Source of the DNA: an uncultured Bacteroidota bacterium
GTDB taxonomy: Bacteria > Bacteroidota > Bacteroidia > JABEUT01
Reading direction: 5' to 3'
NCBI GenBank assembly: GCA_903916255.1
Contig: CAIWVW010000121.1
Coordinates: 1-64,000 of the forward strand
Length of the DNA: 64,000 nucleotides
Part shown: positions 9,193-17,991 of the stretch, in pieces
Position numbering within the stretch: the stretch's first letter is position 1
How the letters are laid out: every line of letters begins with the position of its first letter
Notes under the pieces: model-generated
Database searches by the model: none
What the model was told of the DNA's origin: nothing
Seen by the model: only the letters and a program-made list of their open reading frames with translations
Program-made: the position numbers and the translations under genes

Positions 9193-9365
9193 GCTTATCT
9201 GATAGAGTCTTTGCCTTAAACTGTTTATTTTTCTGCACCAAATGGTGTGATGCTATTTCCAAAAATTTTTGCAAATCTACCAATGTTCCCATAACTTATT
9301 GCATCTGTTGATGCAGGATTTTACAGGGATTGTTTTTTTTATTTCTTGCTTTATCCCAAATTATG

Positions 9366-9373
9366 TAAGTTTG
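9366..9373 (+). promoter_or_regulatory. Promoter for the fused E1 gene
   Basis: TAAGTTTG matches TAnnTTTG, with CTTG 17 nt upstream as a possible -33 element. It lies 25 nt before the start codon in the 206-nt divergent gap between the O-antigen ligase and E1 genes. Confidence 0.6.
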
Positions 9374-9398
9374 CCAACATTACAACAAGCCTTTATTT

Positions 9399-11825
9399 AT
9401 GTCTAATAAAGAGGAAATAAGCGGAATATCAGAAAAAAAGGAAATATCTTTTTCTGAATTTAAAAATATAGTTCTACGGGACTACCGAATTGCCGTGGAA
9501 AGCAGGGAAGCAAGCCTGCTCGGCCGCAAAGAGGTTTTGCAGGGGAAAGCCAAGTTCGGCATTTTTGGCGATGGCAAAGAAATAGCCCAAATAGCCATGG
9601 CTAAAGTATTTCAACACGGCGATTTTCGTTCAGGCTACTACCGCGACCAGACGTTTATGTTCGCTAAAGAATTGCTTACAGTTCAGGAATGGTTTGCAGG
9701 CCTTTATGCACATGCTGATTTAAAAGCAGAACCAAGTTCCGCCGGAAGGCAAATGGGTGGGCACTATTCCACACATTCCATTAATCCGGATAGTAGTTGG
9801 GCCAACCTGACAGAACAGTTTAATTCCTCCTCTGATGTATCGCCAACAGGCAGCCAAATGCCCCGATTACTGGGGTTGGCTATGGCATCCAAGCAATATA
9901 GGAATACACCTGTACTCCAAAACTCCGATTCAGGGAAATTTAGTAAGAATGGAAACGAAATAGCTTTTGGAACCATTGGCGATGCAAGCACTTCCGAAGG
10001 CATGTTTTGGGAAACCATTAATGCCGCCGGTGTAATGCAAGTACCTATGCTGGTTTCCGTTTGGGATGACGGCTATGGAATATCAGTTCCTAAAGATTAC
10101 CAAACCACTAAAAATAGTATTTCCGAAGCCCTTAAAGGAATGCAAAGGGATAAAAACAGCAAAGGATACGAGATACTTAAAGCAAAGGCCTGGGATTATT
10201 CCGCCCTATGCGAAACATATGAAAAGGCGGCTATTTTATGCAGAACAGAACATGTACCTGTATTGCTGCATATAGAAGAATGCACCCAACCACAGGGGCA
10301 CTCCACTTCCGGTTCGCACGAGCGTTATAAAACTCCCGAAAGGCTTCAATGGGAAAAGGACTTTGATGGCATTAAGAAAATGCGCGAGTGGGTATTAAAG
10401 TTTGCCATTGCCACTGATGCTGAACTTAATGCTATTGATGAACAAGCCAAAACCGATGTAAAGGATGCCAAAAACAGGGCATGGAAAGAATATCTGGATG
10501 AAATAAAGCAAGAACAAGCAACTGTAATTGGTTTATTGCAAAATGTTTCTGCTACTTCAACTGAACAAACATCTATCTCAAAGATAATAGATGATTTAAA
10601 AACAATAAAAGACCCGTTAAGGAGAGATTTGGTATCTGCTATAAAGAATGTTTTACGGATTACCCGGAACGAAAAAACGGCAGAAAGACAAGAATTGTTG
10701 AATTTTAATAATGAGTTCCTTGCTAAAAATAATGAGAAGTATGATTCACTGCTTTATACTTCGGATGCATTAAAAGTTACCGAGGAGAACCCTGTTTACG
10801 ATGCCGAAGAAACGCAAGTAAACGGGCATGAGGTATTAAGGGACAATTTTGATGCCATACTTGCCAAATACCCGAATGTATTAGTATTTGGAGAAGATGT
10901 AGGTAAATTGGGTGATGTGAACCAAGGCTTGGAGAACCTCCAAAAGAAATATGGGGAAGAGCGTGTTTTCGATACGGGTATTCGAGAGGTAACCATTGTA
11001 GGCCAAGCCATAGGTATGGCCATGCGCGGACTTCGCCCGATAGCTGAAATAGAATACCTCGACTATTTATTATATGCTCTCCAAATAATGAGCGATGACC
11101 TTGCTACCCTTGCTTATCGCACCGTTGGAACCCAGCGTGCCCCTGTTATAGTCCGTACCCGTGGGCACAGGCTGGAGGGTATTTGGCACAGTGGGTCACC
11201 CATGGGCATGGTATTAAATGCTTTGAGGGGCATGTATGTATGTGTACCCCGCAATATGACCCATGCAGCCGGAATGTATAACACGTTGCTTGCTTCGAAT
11301 GAGCCGGCTTTAATGATTGAGCCGCTAAACAGCTATCGCTTAAAAGAAAAGCGGCCGACCAATATGGGTGATTTTAAAATCCCTTTGGGTGTGCCTGAAA
11401 TTATAAAAGAAGGCCGGGATGTAACCATTGTTACCTATGGCCCGCTTTGCCGCATGGCTGTGGAGGCTGCACAACAATTGGAGTCTTACAATATTTCAGT
11501 GGAGGTGATAGACATAAGGACATTATTGCCATTCGACCTTCCAAAGATGATTGTAAACTCCATCAAAAAGACCAATCGAGTATTGTTCCTTGATGAGGAT
11601 GTGCCCGGAGGAGCTACTGCGTATATGATGCAAAAGGCATTGGAAGAACAAGGTGGCTATGCTTATCTTGATTCTCCGCCTAAAACCCTGACAGCTAAAG
11701 AACACCGCCCTGCTTATGGCTCCGATGGCGATTACTTCTCGAAACCCAGTGTTGATGATATTTTTGATGCCGTTTACAGTATTATGAATGAAGTTAACCC
11801 GTCAACATATCCCGAAATTTATTAA
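9399..11825 (+). CDS. Fused 2-oxoacid dehydrogenase E1 (alpha-beta), branched-chain type
   Basis: 808 aa, both E1 subunits of a 2-oxoacid dehydrogenase in one chain. Residues about 20-330 form the alpha, TPP-binding half (IAFGTIGDASTSEGMFWETIN with the GD...N motif, then VWDDGYGISVPKDYQ). After a charged linker, residues about 465-800 form the beta half (VLVFGEDVGKLGDVNQG, FDTGIREVTIVGQAIG, EIEYLDYLLYALQIMSDDLA, and the C-terminal transketolase domain VTIVTYGPLCRMAVEAAQQL). It decarboxylates 2-oxo acids and passes the acyl group to E2 lipoate. Fused E1 of this size is common in Bacteroidota and usually assigned to branched-chain 2-oxoacids. No E2 or E3 gene is adjacent. Confidence 0.93.
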   Translation: MSNKEEISGISEKKEISFSEFKNIVLRDYRIAVESREASLLGRKEVLQGKAKFGIFGDGKEIAQIAMAKVFQHGDFRSGYYRDQTFMFAKELLTVQEWFAGLYAHADLKAEPSSAGRQMGGHYSTHSINPDSSWANLTEQFNSSSDVSPTGSQMPRLLGLAMASKQYRNTPVLQNSDSGKFSKNGNEIAFGTIGDASTSEGMFWETINAAGVMQVPMLVSVWDDGYGISVPKDYQTTKNSISEALKGMQRDKNSKGYEILKAKAWDYSALCETYEKAAILCRTEHVPVLLHIEECTQPQGHSTSGSHERYKTPERLQWEKDFDGIKKMREWVLKFAIATDAELNAIDEQAKTDVKDAKNRAWKEYLDEIKQEQATVIGLLQNVSATSTEQTSISKIIDDLKTIKDPLRRDLVSAIKNVLRITRNEKTAERQELLNFNNEFLAKNNEKYDSLLYTSDALKVTEENPVYDAEETQVNGHEVLRDNFDAILAKYPNVLVFGEDVGKLGDVNQGLENLQKKYGEERVFDTGIREVTIVGQAIGMAMRGLRPIAEIEYLDYLLYALQIMSDDLATLAYRTVGTQRAPVIVRTRGHRLEGIWHSGSPMGMVLNALRGMYVCVPRNMTHAAGMYNTLLASNEPALMIEPLNSYRLKEKRPTNMGDFKIPLGVPEIIKEGRDVTIVTYGPLCRMAVEAAQQLESYNISVEVIDIRTLLPFDLPKMIVNSIKKTNRVLFLDEDVPGGATAYMMQKALEEQGGYAYLDSPPKTLTAKEHRPAYGSDGDYFSKPSVDDIFDAVYSIMNEVNPSTYPEIY

Positions 11826-11843
11826 TTTTTTTATTACTTTCCC

Positions 11844-12939
11844 GTGATTACATACGAACAGATAAAGGAAGTGAAGGAGCGCTTTGACGCGTTGAGGGGG
11901 CATCTTTGACGTCGAGAAGAAGTTAACTAAAATAGCCGAATTAGAATCTACCACCCAAGCAGCCGACTTTTGGAACGACCCCAAAAAAGCCGAAAAGGTT
12001 TTACGCCAAATAAAAGGTATTAAGAGCTGGACAGACGCATTCGCCAACCTTCAAAAAAGCGTGGACGACCTTATGGTCATTTATGACTTTTTTAAAGAAG
12101 AAGGTGCCACCGAAAAGGAAATGGATGCCCAATATAATACTACTCTAAAACCTTTACAGGATTTGGAGTTCCGGAATATGTTAGGCGCTCCGGAAGACCA
12201 CCTTGCTGCTGTAATGGAAATAAACTCCGGTGCCGGAGGAACCGAAAGCCAGGACTGGGCCTATATGCTTATGCGCATGTATATTATGTGGGCCGAAAAG
12301 CATGGCTATAAAGTAAAAGAACTGGATAAACAGGAAGGTGAAACGGCGGGAGTTAAGTCTGTAACGCTTGAAATTGAAGGGGAATATGCCTTTGGTTACC
12401 TGAAAGGCGAGAATGGGGTTCATCGGTTGGTGCGTATTTCACCTTTTGATTCCAATGCCCGAAGGCATACATCCTTTGCAGGGGTATATGTTTACCCTTT
12501 GATTGATGACACGATTGAAATTGAAATCAGCCCGAGTGATATAGAATGGGAAACCTTCCGTTCGGGTGGCAAAGGCGGGCAGAACGTAAATAAGGTGGAA
12601 ACCGCAGTACGCTTATATCATAAACCTTCGGGCATTATTATTAAAAACCAGGAGAGCCGCTCCCAGATGATGAATAAGGATACCGCCCTCAAAATGCTGA
12701 AATCGCAGCTATATGAGCGCGAACTGCGCAAAAAAATGGAGGCTGTTGCTGTTATTGAAAGCGGTAAAAAGGCCATAGAGTGGGGGTCCCAAATACGTAA
12801 CTATGTAATGCATCCATATAAGTTAGTAAAAGACCTTCGCACTGATTACGAAACATCTGATGTGCAATCGGTAATGGATGGGGAACTGGATGACTTCATT
12901 AAAAGCTATTTGATGGAGTTTGGCGGAGGGAAGAAATAA
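11844..12939 (+). CDS. prfB: Peptide chain release factor 2, with programmed +1 frameshift
   Basis: RF2 releases peptides at UGA and UAA. The ORF track only shows the part from 12061, but the gene starts at GTG 11844: [21 protein letters not shown] then UGA. A +1 shift at CTT-TGA-C continues as [15 protein letters not shown]... in frame with the rest. LRGxL at the shift matches E. coli RF2. An in-frame TAA lies just upstream (the E1 stop), so the GTG is effectively the only start. Landmarks: [40 protein letters not shown] (GGQ motif) and [19 protein letters not shown]. The SPF tripeptide that reads the stop codon is present. The gap to the E1 gene is only 18 nt. Confidence 0.97.
11895..11910 (+). 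promoter_or_regulatory. RF2 autoregulatory +1 frameshift site
   Basis: AGGGGGCATCTTTGAC is almost identical to the E. coli prfB site (AGGGGGTATCTTTGAC). AGGGGG acts as an internal Shine-Dalgarno, CTT is the slippery codon, and TGA followed by C is a weak stop read by RF2 itself. When RF2 is scarce the ribosome shifts +1 and makes full-length factor. Confidence 0.97.
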
Positions 12940-12951
12940 CTTTGTTTTGCA

Positions 12952-13227
12952 CTATTAATTTTTACCGGAAAATTTATGCGAGTGAAATGTCCGGGTTTTA
13001 CACGTATTTGAAATTTGGACATTTGGCATATAACCCATACCGGGAGTGGCTTTGAGGGCATGTCCACATGAAACAACATTTCTGGACATTTTTAGTGATA
13101 TGCAAATGCCAGGCAAAAACCGGTCAATGACTTTGGGATACATAACTAATAAATACATGGATATGCTATATGTTGCTCAAATTAGGGAGCCATTATAGGC
13201 AAAGATACTAATTAGAGGTACCGAATA
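12952..13227 (-). repeat. Dispersed repeat, copy B (inverted relative to copy A)
   Basis: The reverse complement aligns along its whole length with 30-302: it begins TATTCGGTACC, shares CATGTATTTATT, GTCATTGACCG, CCTCAAAGCCAC and ends ACCCGGACATTTCACTCGCA. It starts 13 nt after the prfB stop, so it may also serve as the 3' region of that transcript. The 67-codon minus-strand frame inside it is the counterpart of the frame in copy A. Confidence 0.75.
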
Positions 13228-13332
13228 AGTGTCATTTGAATAAGCAATTTTTTTAAATTATGGTTAATTAATTTAAAAGCATTGTTAATAAAATATTTTT
13301 ACTCTTTTTCGTCAGGCATATAATAAAGTTAT

Positions 13333-13340
13333 TAAATTTG
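13333..13340 (+). promoter_or_regulatory. -7 promoter box upstream of the 13380 gene
   Basis: TAAATTTG fits TAnnTTTG and lies 39 nt before the ATG at 13380. It supports the view that the frameshifted gene below was, or is, transcribed. Confidence 0.5.
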
Positions 13341-13379
13341 TGTCAGTTAAAATAAAAAAAACTCTAATTCATTGAAGCA

Positions 13380-13743
13380 TGAAAAAACTTACAGGCCTCT
13401 TATTATTTTCGATTTTAGTATCGAATGTAGTTGCGATGAACATGGCCCTGTTAAGCGAAATGAAAATGGTGAAAGTACTACACCGTTATACATTGATGAG
13501 AATATTGTCTACCCTAACCCAACAACTAAAAATATTACCATTGGGTTAGAGACAATTTACAGTAATAAAGAAAATTATTTTTATTTGTACGATGAAATTG
13601 GTCAATTAATTGAAAAATATTTAATAACTAATAATTTAACAACTATATCATTAAATAATATTGCAGCTGGAATCTATTATTACAGGATAGTAGACGATAA
13701 GCAAAATCTTATTAAATCGGATAAGTTGTTGATAATTAATTAA
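13380..13743 (+). pseudogene. Frameshifted small T9SS-exported protein
   Basis: Two overlapping frames make one gene. From ATG 13380 the sequence encodes a clear signal peptide (MKKLTGLLLFSILVSNVVA), but this frame ends at a TAG about 35 codons later. The frame listed in the ORF track (from 13372) carries the C-terminal type IX sorting domain: IVYPNPTTKNITIGLET...YFYLYDEIGQLI...GIYYYRIVDD...LIKSDKLLIIN. The shift lies roughly between 13435 and 13500 and needs one base removed (or two added) to join the frames. Either the gene is decayed or an indel error is present in the assembly. Apart from the sorting domain almost nothing is left, so the cargo is unknown. Confidence 0.7.
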
Positions 13744-13791
13744 TCAAGCCAAAAATAGCGATTCTACTAAATAATTTGCTAATTTTGGCTT

Positions 13792-14930
13792 ATGAAAAGG
13801 TGTATAGTTTACCTGTTTATAATGGCGGGAGTAATCGGGATTCATTCTTCATTATTATGCCAAAATGCTCCGGTAGTTATAAACTATTCCTTCGAAGCTG
13901 CGGTGCAACACTTTAACATTCCACCTGGTGTTAATGCCATTACTGTAACCATAGCTGGTGCCAAAGGTGGAGGTGCATTAGGGGGAAAAGGAGCCTCCTT
14001 TACAGGAATATGTAATGTTATTTCACCTCATGTTCTATCTGTAACGGTTGGACAGGAAGGAGAAGCTCCCATTGCAGACACAGGTGCTGGGAGCGGCGGA
14101 GGCGGAGGCGGAGCAAGTTGGGTATATGATTCCAATGTAGTTCTATATAACCCCATAGATAATACTGGATTGATAGCTGTTGCAGCCGGTGGGGGGGGGC
14201 AGGTTGTTACGCGTTTTTTAGTGTTCCCTTTCAGGGATGGCAATTCTATTCAGGAGGGGATGGAGGAATTGACCTTGCTACCAACGTTGCAACAATAGGT
14301 ACACATAGCGATGCCGGAGGAACAGGTGGCAATGGTGGAGATAATGGTGAAGGCAACCAATTTTATATATATGCTGCTAGCGGGGCTGGGTGGCGCAGTA
14401 ATGGCATAGGAGGAGGAGTTTGTTATTCGGGTATGGATGAGGCAAATCACTTTAAAAATCTAATAGTTGGTTGCAATATTCACGGAACATTTGGCGGCGG
14501 GGGCGGGAGTTGTGAATACAATGAGGCAGGAAATGATGGCATTAATGGCGGCGGCGGCGGCGGGTATAATGGTGGCGGTGCCGGTTCCGGCGGCGGCGGC
14601 GGCGGCTCATACTTAAACGGTACTTTGGTGGGTATGGCTACAGCATCCGATACTGGTAATGGCTTTGTTACTATTTCATACATACCTCCTTCATCGGAAA
14701 TCATAGCTATTTATCCTAATCCTACTCCCGCAGTATTTACCGTTAACGGTATCAGGCAAGAGCAATTAATAGAAATTTATAATTGCTTAGGGCAAAAATT
14801 ACAAACTTTCCAAGCAAGCAATACAGTCATGCAGGTTGATTTATCTACTTATGCCAGTGGTGTGTATATTGCAGTGGTTCGCAATGCAGATGGCAGTAAA
14901 GTTTGGCAGAGTAAAGTGGTGAAATTGTAG
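13792..14930 (+). CDS. Glycine-rich T9SS-exported protein, frame broken at a G9 tract
   Basis: The ORF track shows two pieces (13792-14298 and 14433-14930). The first holds a signal peptide (MKRCIVYLFIMAGVIGIHSSLLCQ) and glycine-rich domain with FNIPPGVNAITVTIAGAKGGG, the start typical of glycine-rich cell-surface proteins. At G9 (14191-14199) it runs into the wrong frame. With one extra G the reading continues AAGGGGAGCYAFFSVPFQGW, then the glycine-rich body, and the T9SS domain IIAIYPNPTPAVFTVNG...GVYIAVVRNADGSKVWQSKVVKL. The restored protein is about 380 aa. The intact remainder argues for slippage or a sequencing indel rather than old decay. Confidence 0.8.
14191..14199 (+). repeat. Poly-G tract (G9) at the frame break
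   Basis: Nine consecutive G. A tract of ten G joins the two reading frames of the surface-protein gene at 13792-14930. Homopolymer tracts of this kind are classic slippage sites, and also classic sequencing-error sites. Confidence 0.85.
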
Positions 14931-14952
14931 GAAATATGTGCAGATAAGCTTA

Positions 14953-15483
14953 TTAATACCCGCACGTAGTGCGGGGCGGAGTAACCAGCACATTGCTTTT
15001 GTTGCCGGCGCGGTCATAAATCCAAACCTGAAATTCCAAATACGTGAAATTAATATTGGGAATAGAGAGGCTGGAAATGGTTTGGATTGCGTTTTCAAGG
15101 TTAATCTGAATAATGCCATTCAATTCTTTGTCACTCCCGGTTGGAGTTATGTCGGGTATTTGATAATCAAATGTAAAAACAGTATCATGCCCTGTATAGG
15201 GAGAAGTGTATTGCAGTGGTTTGAAAGTGCCTGCACTATCTACCATAGGTATAATATAAAAATCAGGCGTAATGCCCGATTCTCCGGCAGGATAGCCTAT
15301 ATCTCCATTACCATCCGTAAAATTAACCCGTAAATACGCTGAATCGGTTTTATTCCCCGTACAAAAAGGAGTGAAACTGTTAAAGGTAATAACAGGGTAA
15401 TCGGGATAGTTTTCTTTTTTCACACAGGATGTGTAAAACAAGCCGAGAATACAAATAAAGAAGAAAGTTCTGAAATATTTCAT
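14953..15483 (-). CDS. Predicted lipoprotein of unknown function
   Basis: 176 aa from the ATG at 15483, chosen over the ORF-track start because a minus-strand TATATTTG box (15502-15509) lies inside the extra seven codons and because MKYFRTFFFICILGLFYTSC is a perfect lipoprotein signal with Cys at the cleavage site. The mature part contains VNFTDGNGDIGYPAGE, a D-x-D-G calcium-binding-like loop seen in Bacteroidota outer-membrane lipoproteins, and a C-terminal beta-rich region ending VWIYDRAGNKSNVLVTPP. It is convergent with the glycine-rich gene and divergent from the LuxE-like gene. Confidence 0.78.
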   Translation of the reverse strand: MKYFRTFFFICILGLFYTSCVKKENYPDYPVITFNSFTPFCTGNKTDSAYLRVNFTDGNGDIGYPAGESGITPDFYIIPMVDSAGTFKPLQYTSPYTGHDTVFTFDYQIPDITPTGSDKELNGIIQINLENAIQTISSLSIPNINFTYLEFQVWIYDRAGNKSNVLVTPPRTTCGY

Positions 15484-15501
15484 GCCGGATATATACCAAT
15501 G

Positions 15502-15509
15502 CAAATATA
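15502..15509 (-). promoter_or_regulatory. -7 promoter box for the lipoprotein gene
   Basis: Minus-strand TATATTTG, 19 nt upstream of the ATG at 15483. It is back to back with the plus-strand box at 15515-15522. Confidence 0.6.
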
Positions 15510-15514
15510 GGTAT

Positions 15515-15522
15515 TAATTTTG
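15515..15522 (+). promoter_or_regulatory. -7 promoter box for the LuxE-like gene
   Basis: TAATTTTG, 9 nt upstream of the ATG at 15531, implying a very short leader. Confidence 0.55.
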
Positions 15523-15530
15523 AACCGATT

Positions 15531-16571
15531 ATGGAGAAGGACTTGGTAAATATCGAAAAGTTTATTGAAGGCGCTATTTTTCAAAAACCAACTGAGGCGG
15601 AATTTGAAAAACTGGCCTTGGAAATATTCCGGTATCAGTTTCAAAACAATAAAGTTTACCAAGAATATGTAAAGGCTTTAGGGATTGATATTTCCAAAAT
15701 AAAGGCATTAAGCGCGATACCTTTTTTACCTATTTCATTTTTCAAATCGCATAAAGTTATATGTGGGGAAGTTAAGAAAAATAAAACTATATTTCAAAGC
15801 AGTTCAACTACTTCTGATATTCCATCTAAACATATAGTTGAAGATGTTGAAATCTATAAAACCAGTTTCCGGAAGGGGTTTGAATTATTTTATGGGGATA
15901 TAAATGAGTATTGCCTTTTGGCTCTTTTGCCATCTTATCTGGAAAGGGGTAATTCATCCCTTGTCTATATGGTGAACGACCTTATAAAAGACAGCCAAAA
16001 TCCCGATAGCGGTTTTTATATGGATAACTATGAGGAGTTAGTTGCAAAACTGAAAGAAAATGAAGTAAAAGGCAAAAAAACGTTGCTTATTGGGGTTACA
16101 TATGCTTTACTAAAACTTGCGGAGGGCTATCCCATGGATCTTAAAAATACCATTATAATGGAAACGGGAGGCATGAAGGGCAGGAGGGAAGAACTTACCC
16201 GGACAGAAGTACATAAAAAATTAGCTGATAGTTTTCAGCTAATGGCTGATAGCATCCATTCGGAATATGGTATGACTGAACTACTTTCACAGGCTTATTC
16301 CAAAGGGAAAGGGGTTTTTCAGTGTGTGCCTTGGATGAAGGTGCTGGTAAGGGATATATATGACCCGTTTTCAATAGTTGGCAGTGGTCAGTGGTCAGTC
16401 GTCAGTCAGAGTGGCGCAATTAATATAGTAGACCTTGCCAATATCAATTCCTGCTCGTTTATTGCAACCGATGATTTGGGCGTTCTTTATCAAAATGGAG
16501 ATTTTGAAGTTGCTGGTAGGTTGGATAGCAGCGATATACGCGGTTGCAACATAATGGCATCTGAACTATAG
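15531..16571 (+). CDS. LuxE/acyl-protein synthetase-like protein
   Basis: 346 aa, adenylate-forming family related to LuxE and PaaK. Landmarks: FLPISFFKSHKV, the loop QSSSTTSDIPSKH (STT-type P-loop-like motif that contacts ATP), LLALLPSYLERGNSSLVYMVNDLI, METGGMKGRREELTR and SEYGMTELLSQAY (the YGMTE motif of adenylate-forming enzymes), then DLGVLYQNGDFEVAGRLDSSDIRGC. Bacteroidota often carry it next to surface-glycan or lipid genes; the acyl acceptor is unknown. A short imperfect repeat of CAGTGGT / CAGTC (16382-16407) adds an in-frame GSGQWSVVSQSG insert. It is followed after 3 nt by the YafY-type regulator. Confidence 0.85.
   Translation: MEKDLVNIEKFIEGAIFQKPTEAEFEKLALEIFRYQFQNNKVYQEYVKALGIDISKIKALSAIPFLPISFFKSHKVICGEVKKNKTIFQSSSTTSDIPSKHIVEDVEIYKTSFRKGFELFYGDINEYCLLALLPSYLERGNSSLVYMVNDLIKDSQNPDSGFYMDNYEELVAKLKENEVKGKKTLLIGVTYALLKLAEGYPMDLKNTIIMETGGMKGRREELTRTEVHKKLADSFQLMADSIHSEYGMTELLSQAYSKGKGVFQCVPWMKVLVRDIYDPFSIVGSGQWSVVSQSGAINIVDLANINSCSFIATDDLGVLYQNGDFEVAGRLDSSDIRGCNIMASEL
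16382..16407 (+). repeat. Short in-frame tandem repeat in the LuxE-like gene
   Basis: Copies of CAGTGGT, CAGTGGT, CAGTCGT and CAGTCAG follow one another, a 7-nt unit. Encoded as GQWSVVSQ, it lies between two conserved blocks and looks like a recent slippage insertion that keeps the frame. Confidence 0.6.
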
Positions 16572-16574
16572 AAT

Positions 16575-17528
16575 ATGAACCGAATAGACAGGCTAACGGC
16601 TATTTTAATCCAGTTACAATCTAAAAGGGTTGTAAAGGCGCAGGATATTGCCGAGCGGTTTAGTATCAGTTTGCGGACCGTTTACAGGGATATCAGAACA
16701 TTGGAAGAAGGCGGAATACCTATAATTGGTGAAGCAGGCGTAGGCTATTCTATTATGGATGGGTACAGGCTGCCTCCGGTAATGTTTACGTTGGAAGAAG
16801 CTACAGCCTTTTTAACCGCCGAAAAGCTGATTGAAAAACTTACAGATACCTCTACGGAAGAAAGCTATAAATCGGCCATGTATAAGGTGAAAGCAGTTTT
16901 GAAGGCCACTGAAAAGGAATATCTTGAAACAATAGATGAGCGCATAGAAGTGCTTAATAACCAGCATATACCTAAGCCTAAAAACCTACCCAACCCATTG
17001 CAGGTTATTTTGCGGAGCATCTCGGAAAAGAAGGTAGTGTGTATTGAATATACCTCCAATTCGGCGCAGGAAAAAACAATAAGGAATATCGAACCTGTTG
17101 GTGTGTTTTATGCCGGGCACTATTGGCATATCATAGCTTTTTGCCGCTTACGGAATGATTATCGTGATTTCCGAACTGACCGGATTTCCCATATAGCACC
17201 TATTAATGAGCGTTTTGATAAGGAGCATCCTTCTTTAAAGGTCTATTTAAAGCAATTATCGAAGGAGCAGAAACTTGAAACTGTGGTAATGCATGTGGAT
17301 AGAAAGATTTTGCGGCATTTTGGCGACCAGGCGTTTTATAATGGGTTTGTTTCCCAAAAGGAGACGAAAGATAAAAATGTAGTCGAAATGACCTTTTTGT
17401 CAGCTTCGCTGGAAGGTTTTGCCCGTTGGTATATGATGTTTGGCGACCATGCGGATATTATCAGTCCTGATAAACTGAAGGATATTATCCGGAAAATAGC
17501 GGGGGAAATCGAGAAAAAATTGAAATAG
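16575..17528 (+). CDS. YafY-family transcriptional regulator (HTH + WYL)
   Basis: 317 aa. The N-terminal winged helix is MNRIDRLTAILIQLQSKRVVKAQDIAERFSISLRTVYRDIRTLEEGGIPIIGE, the DeoR/HTH_11 type. The middle and C-terminus form a WYL domain: VCIEYTSNS...RNIEPVGVFYAGHYWHIIAFCRLRNDYRDFRTDRISHI, with HYWHIIAFC at the WYL position and the FRTDRI arginine motif. WYL domains sense nucleic-acid or nucleotide ligands. Small enzyme-like genes (DoxX, SnoaL-like, DinB) follow on the same strand and are plausible targets. Confidence 0.92.
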   Translation: MNRIDRLTAILIQLQSKRVVKAQDIAERFSISLRTVYRDIRTLEEGGIPIIGEAGVGYSIMDGYRLPPVMFTLEEATAFLTAEKLIEKLTDTSTEESYKSAMYKVKAVLKATEKEYLETIDERIEVLNNQHIPKPKNLPNPLQVILRSISEKKVVCIEYTSNSAQEKTIRNIEPVGVFYAGHYWHIIAFCRLRNDYRDFRTDRISHIAPINERFDKEHPSLKVYLKQLSKEQKLETVVMHVDRKILRHFGDQAFYNGFVSQKETKDKNVVEMTFLSASLEGFARWYMMFGDHADIISPDKLKDIIRKIAGEIEKKLK

Positions 17529-17617
17529 CCGGAGTCCGACAGGCAATTATTTTTCCCTACTGACATACTGTTGTCACTTGCGGGTTGTTGGTTTGCATAA
17601 AAATTAAAACAAACACT

Positions 17618-17971
17618 ATGCAAACACAAACAATCATCACCATCGTATTCTGGGCTTTAACTGCAGGTTTTCTTGCTATTACCTACCTCCACGGGTTTCA
17701 AAAGATTTTTGCCACAAAACAAAAGGTGCAAATGTTTAACAAACTGGGCTATTCAATACCTGCCATGCGTTTTATCGGCATTGTGGAAGTTGTCGGGGCC
17801 TCTTTTATATTATTTCCGCAGACAAGGCTATTCGTTCTGCCCATTTATGCCATATTGCTATGCGGGGCCGTATATACGCACGTAACAAAGGACGATAAGA
17901 AAGAAGCCATTGGCCCTGTTATTGCAGGCACTTGGCTGGCTGTTATTTTAGTAATTAATATCTGGATGTAA
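17618..17971 (+). CDS. DoxX-family membrane protein
   Basis: 117 aa from ATG 17618 (the track start is an upstream TTG). Four hydrophobic segments: IITIVFWALTAGFLAITYLHG, AMRFIGIVEVVGASFILFP, LFVLPIYAILLCGAVYTHV and VIAGTWLAVILVINIWM. The G-F-x-K motif (HGFQKIFATKQ) after helix 1 and the helix-2 E (VEVVGA) fit the DoxX/DoxX-like family. Function is unclear; members are linked to redox or thiosulfate metabolism. It is the first of three small genes behind the WYL regulator. Confidence 0.85.
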   Translation: MQTQTIITIVFWALTAGFLAITYLHGFQKIFATKQKVQMFNKLGYSIPAMRFIGIVEVVGASFILFPQTRLFVLPIYAILLCGAVYTHVTKDDKKEAIGPVIAGTWLAVILVINIWM

Positions 17972-17991
17972 TCATCAAAAAATATAAAATC

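Noticed and set aside
14480-14704. Proline-rich ORFs on the minus strand within 14.0-14.7 kb
   Set aside because: They are the antisense shadow of glycine-rich GGC/GGT codons.
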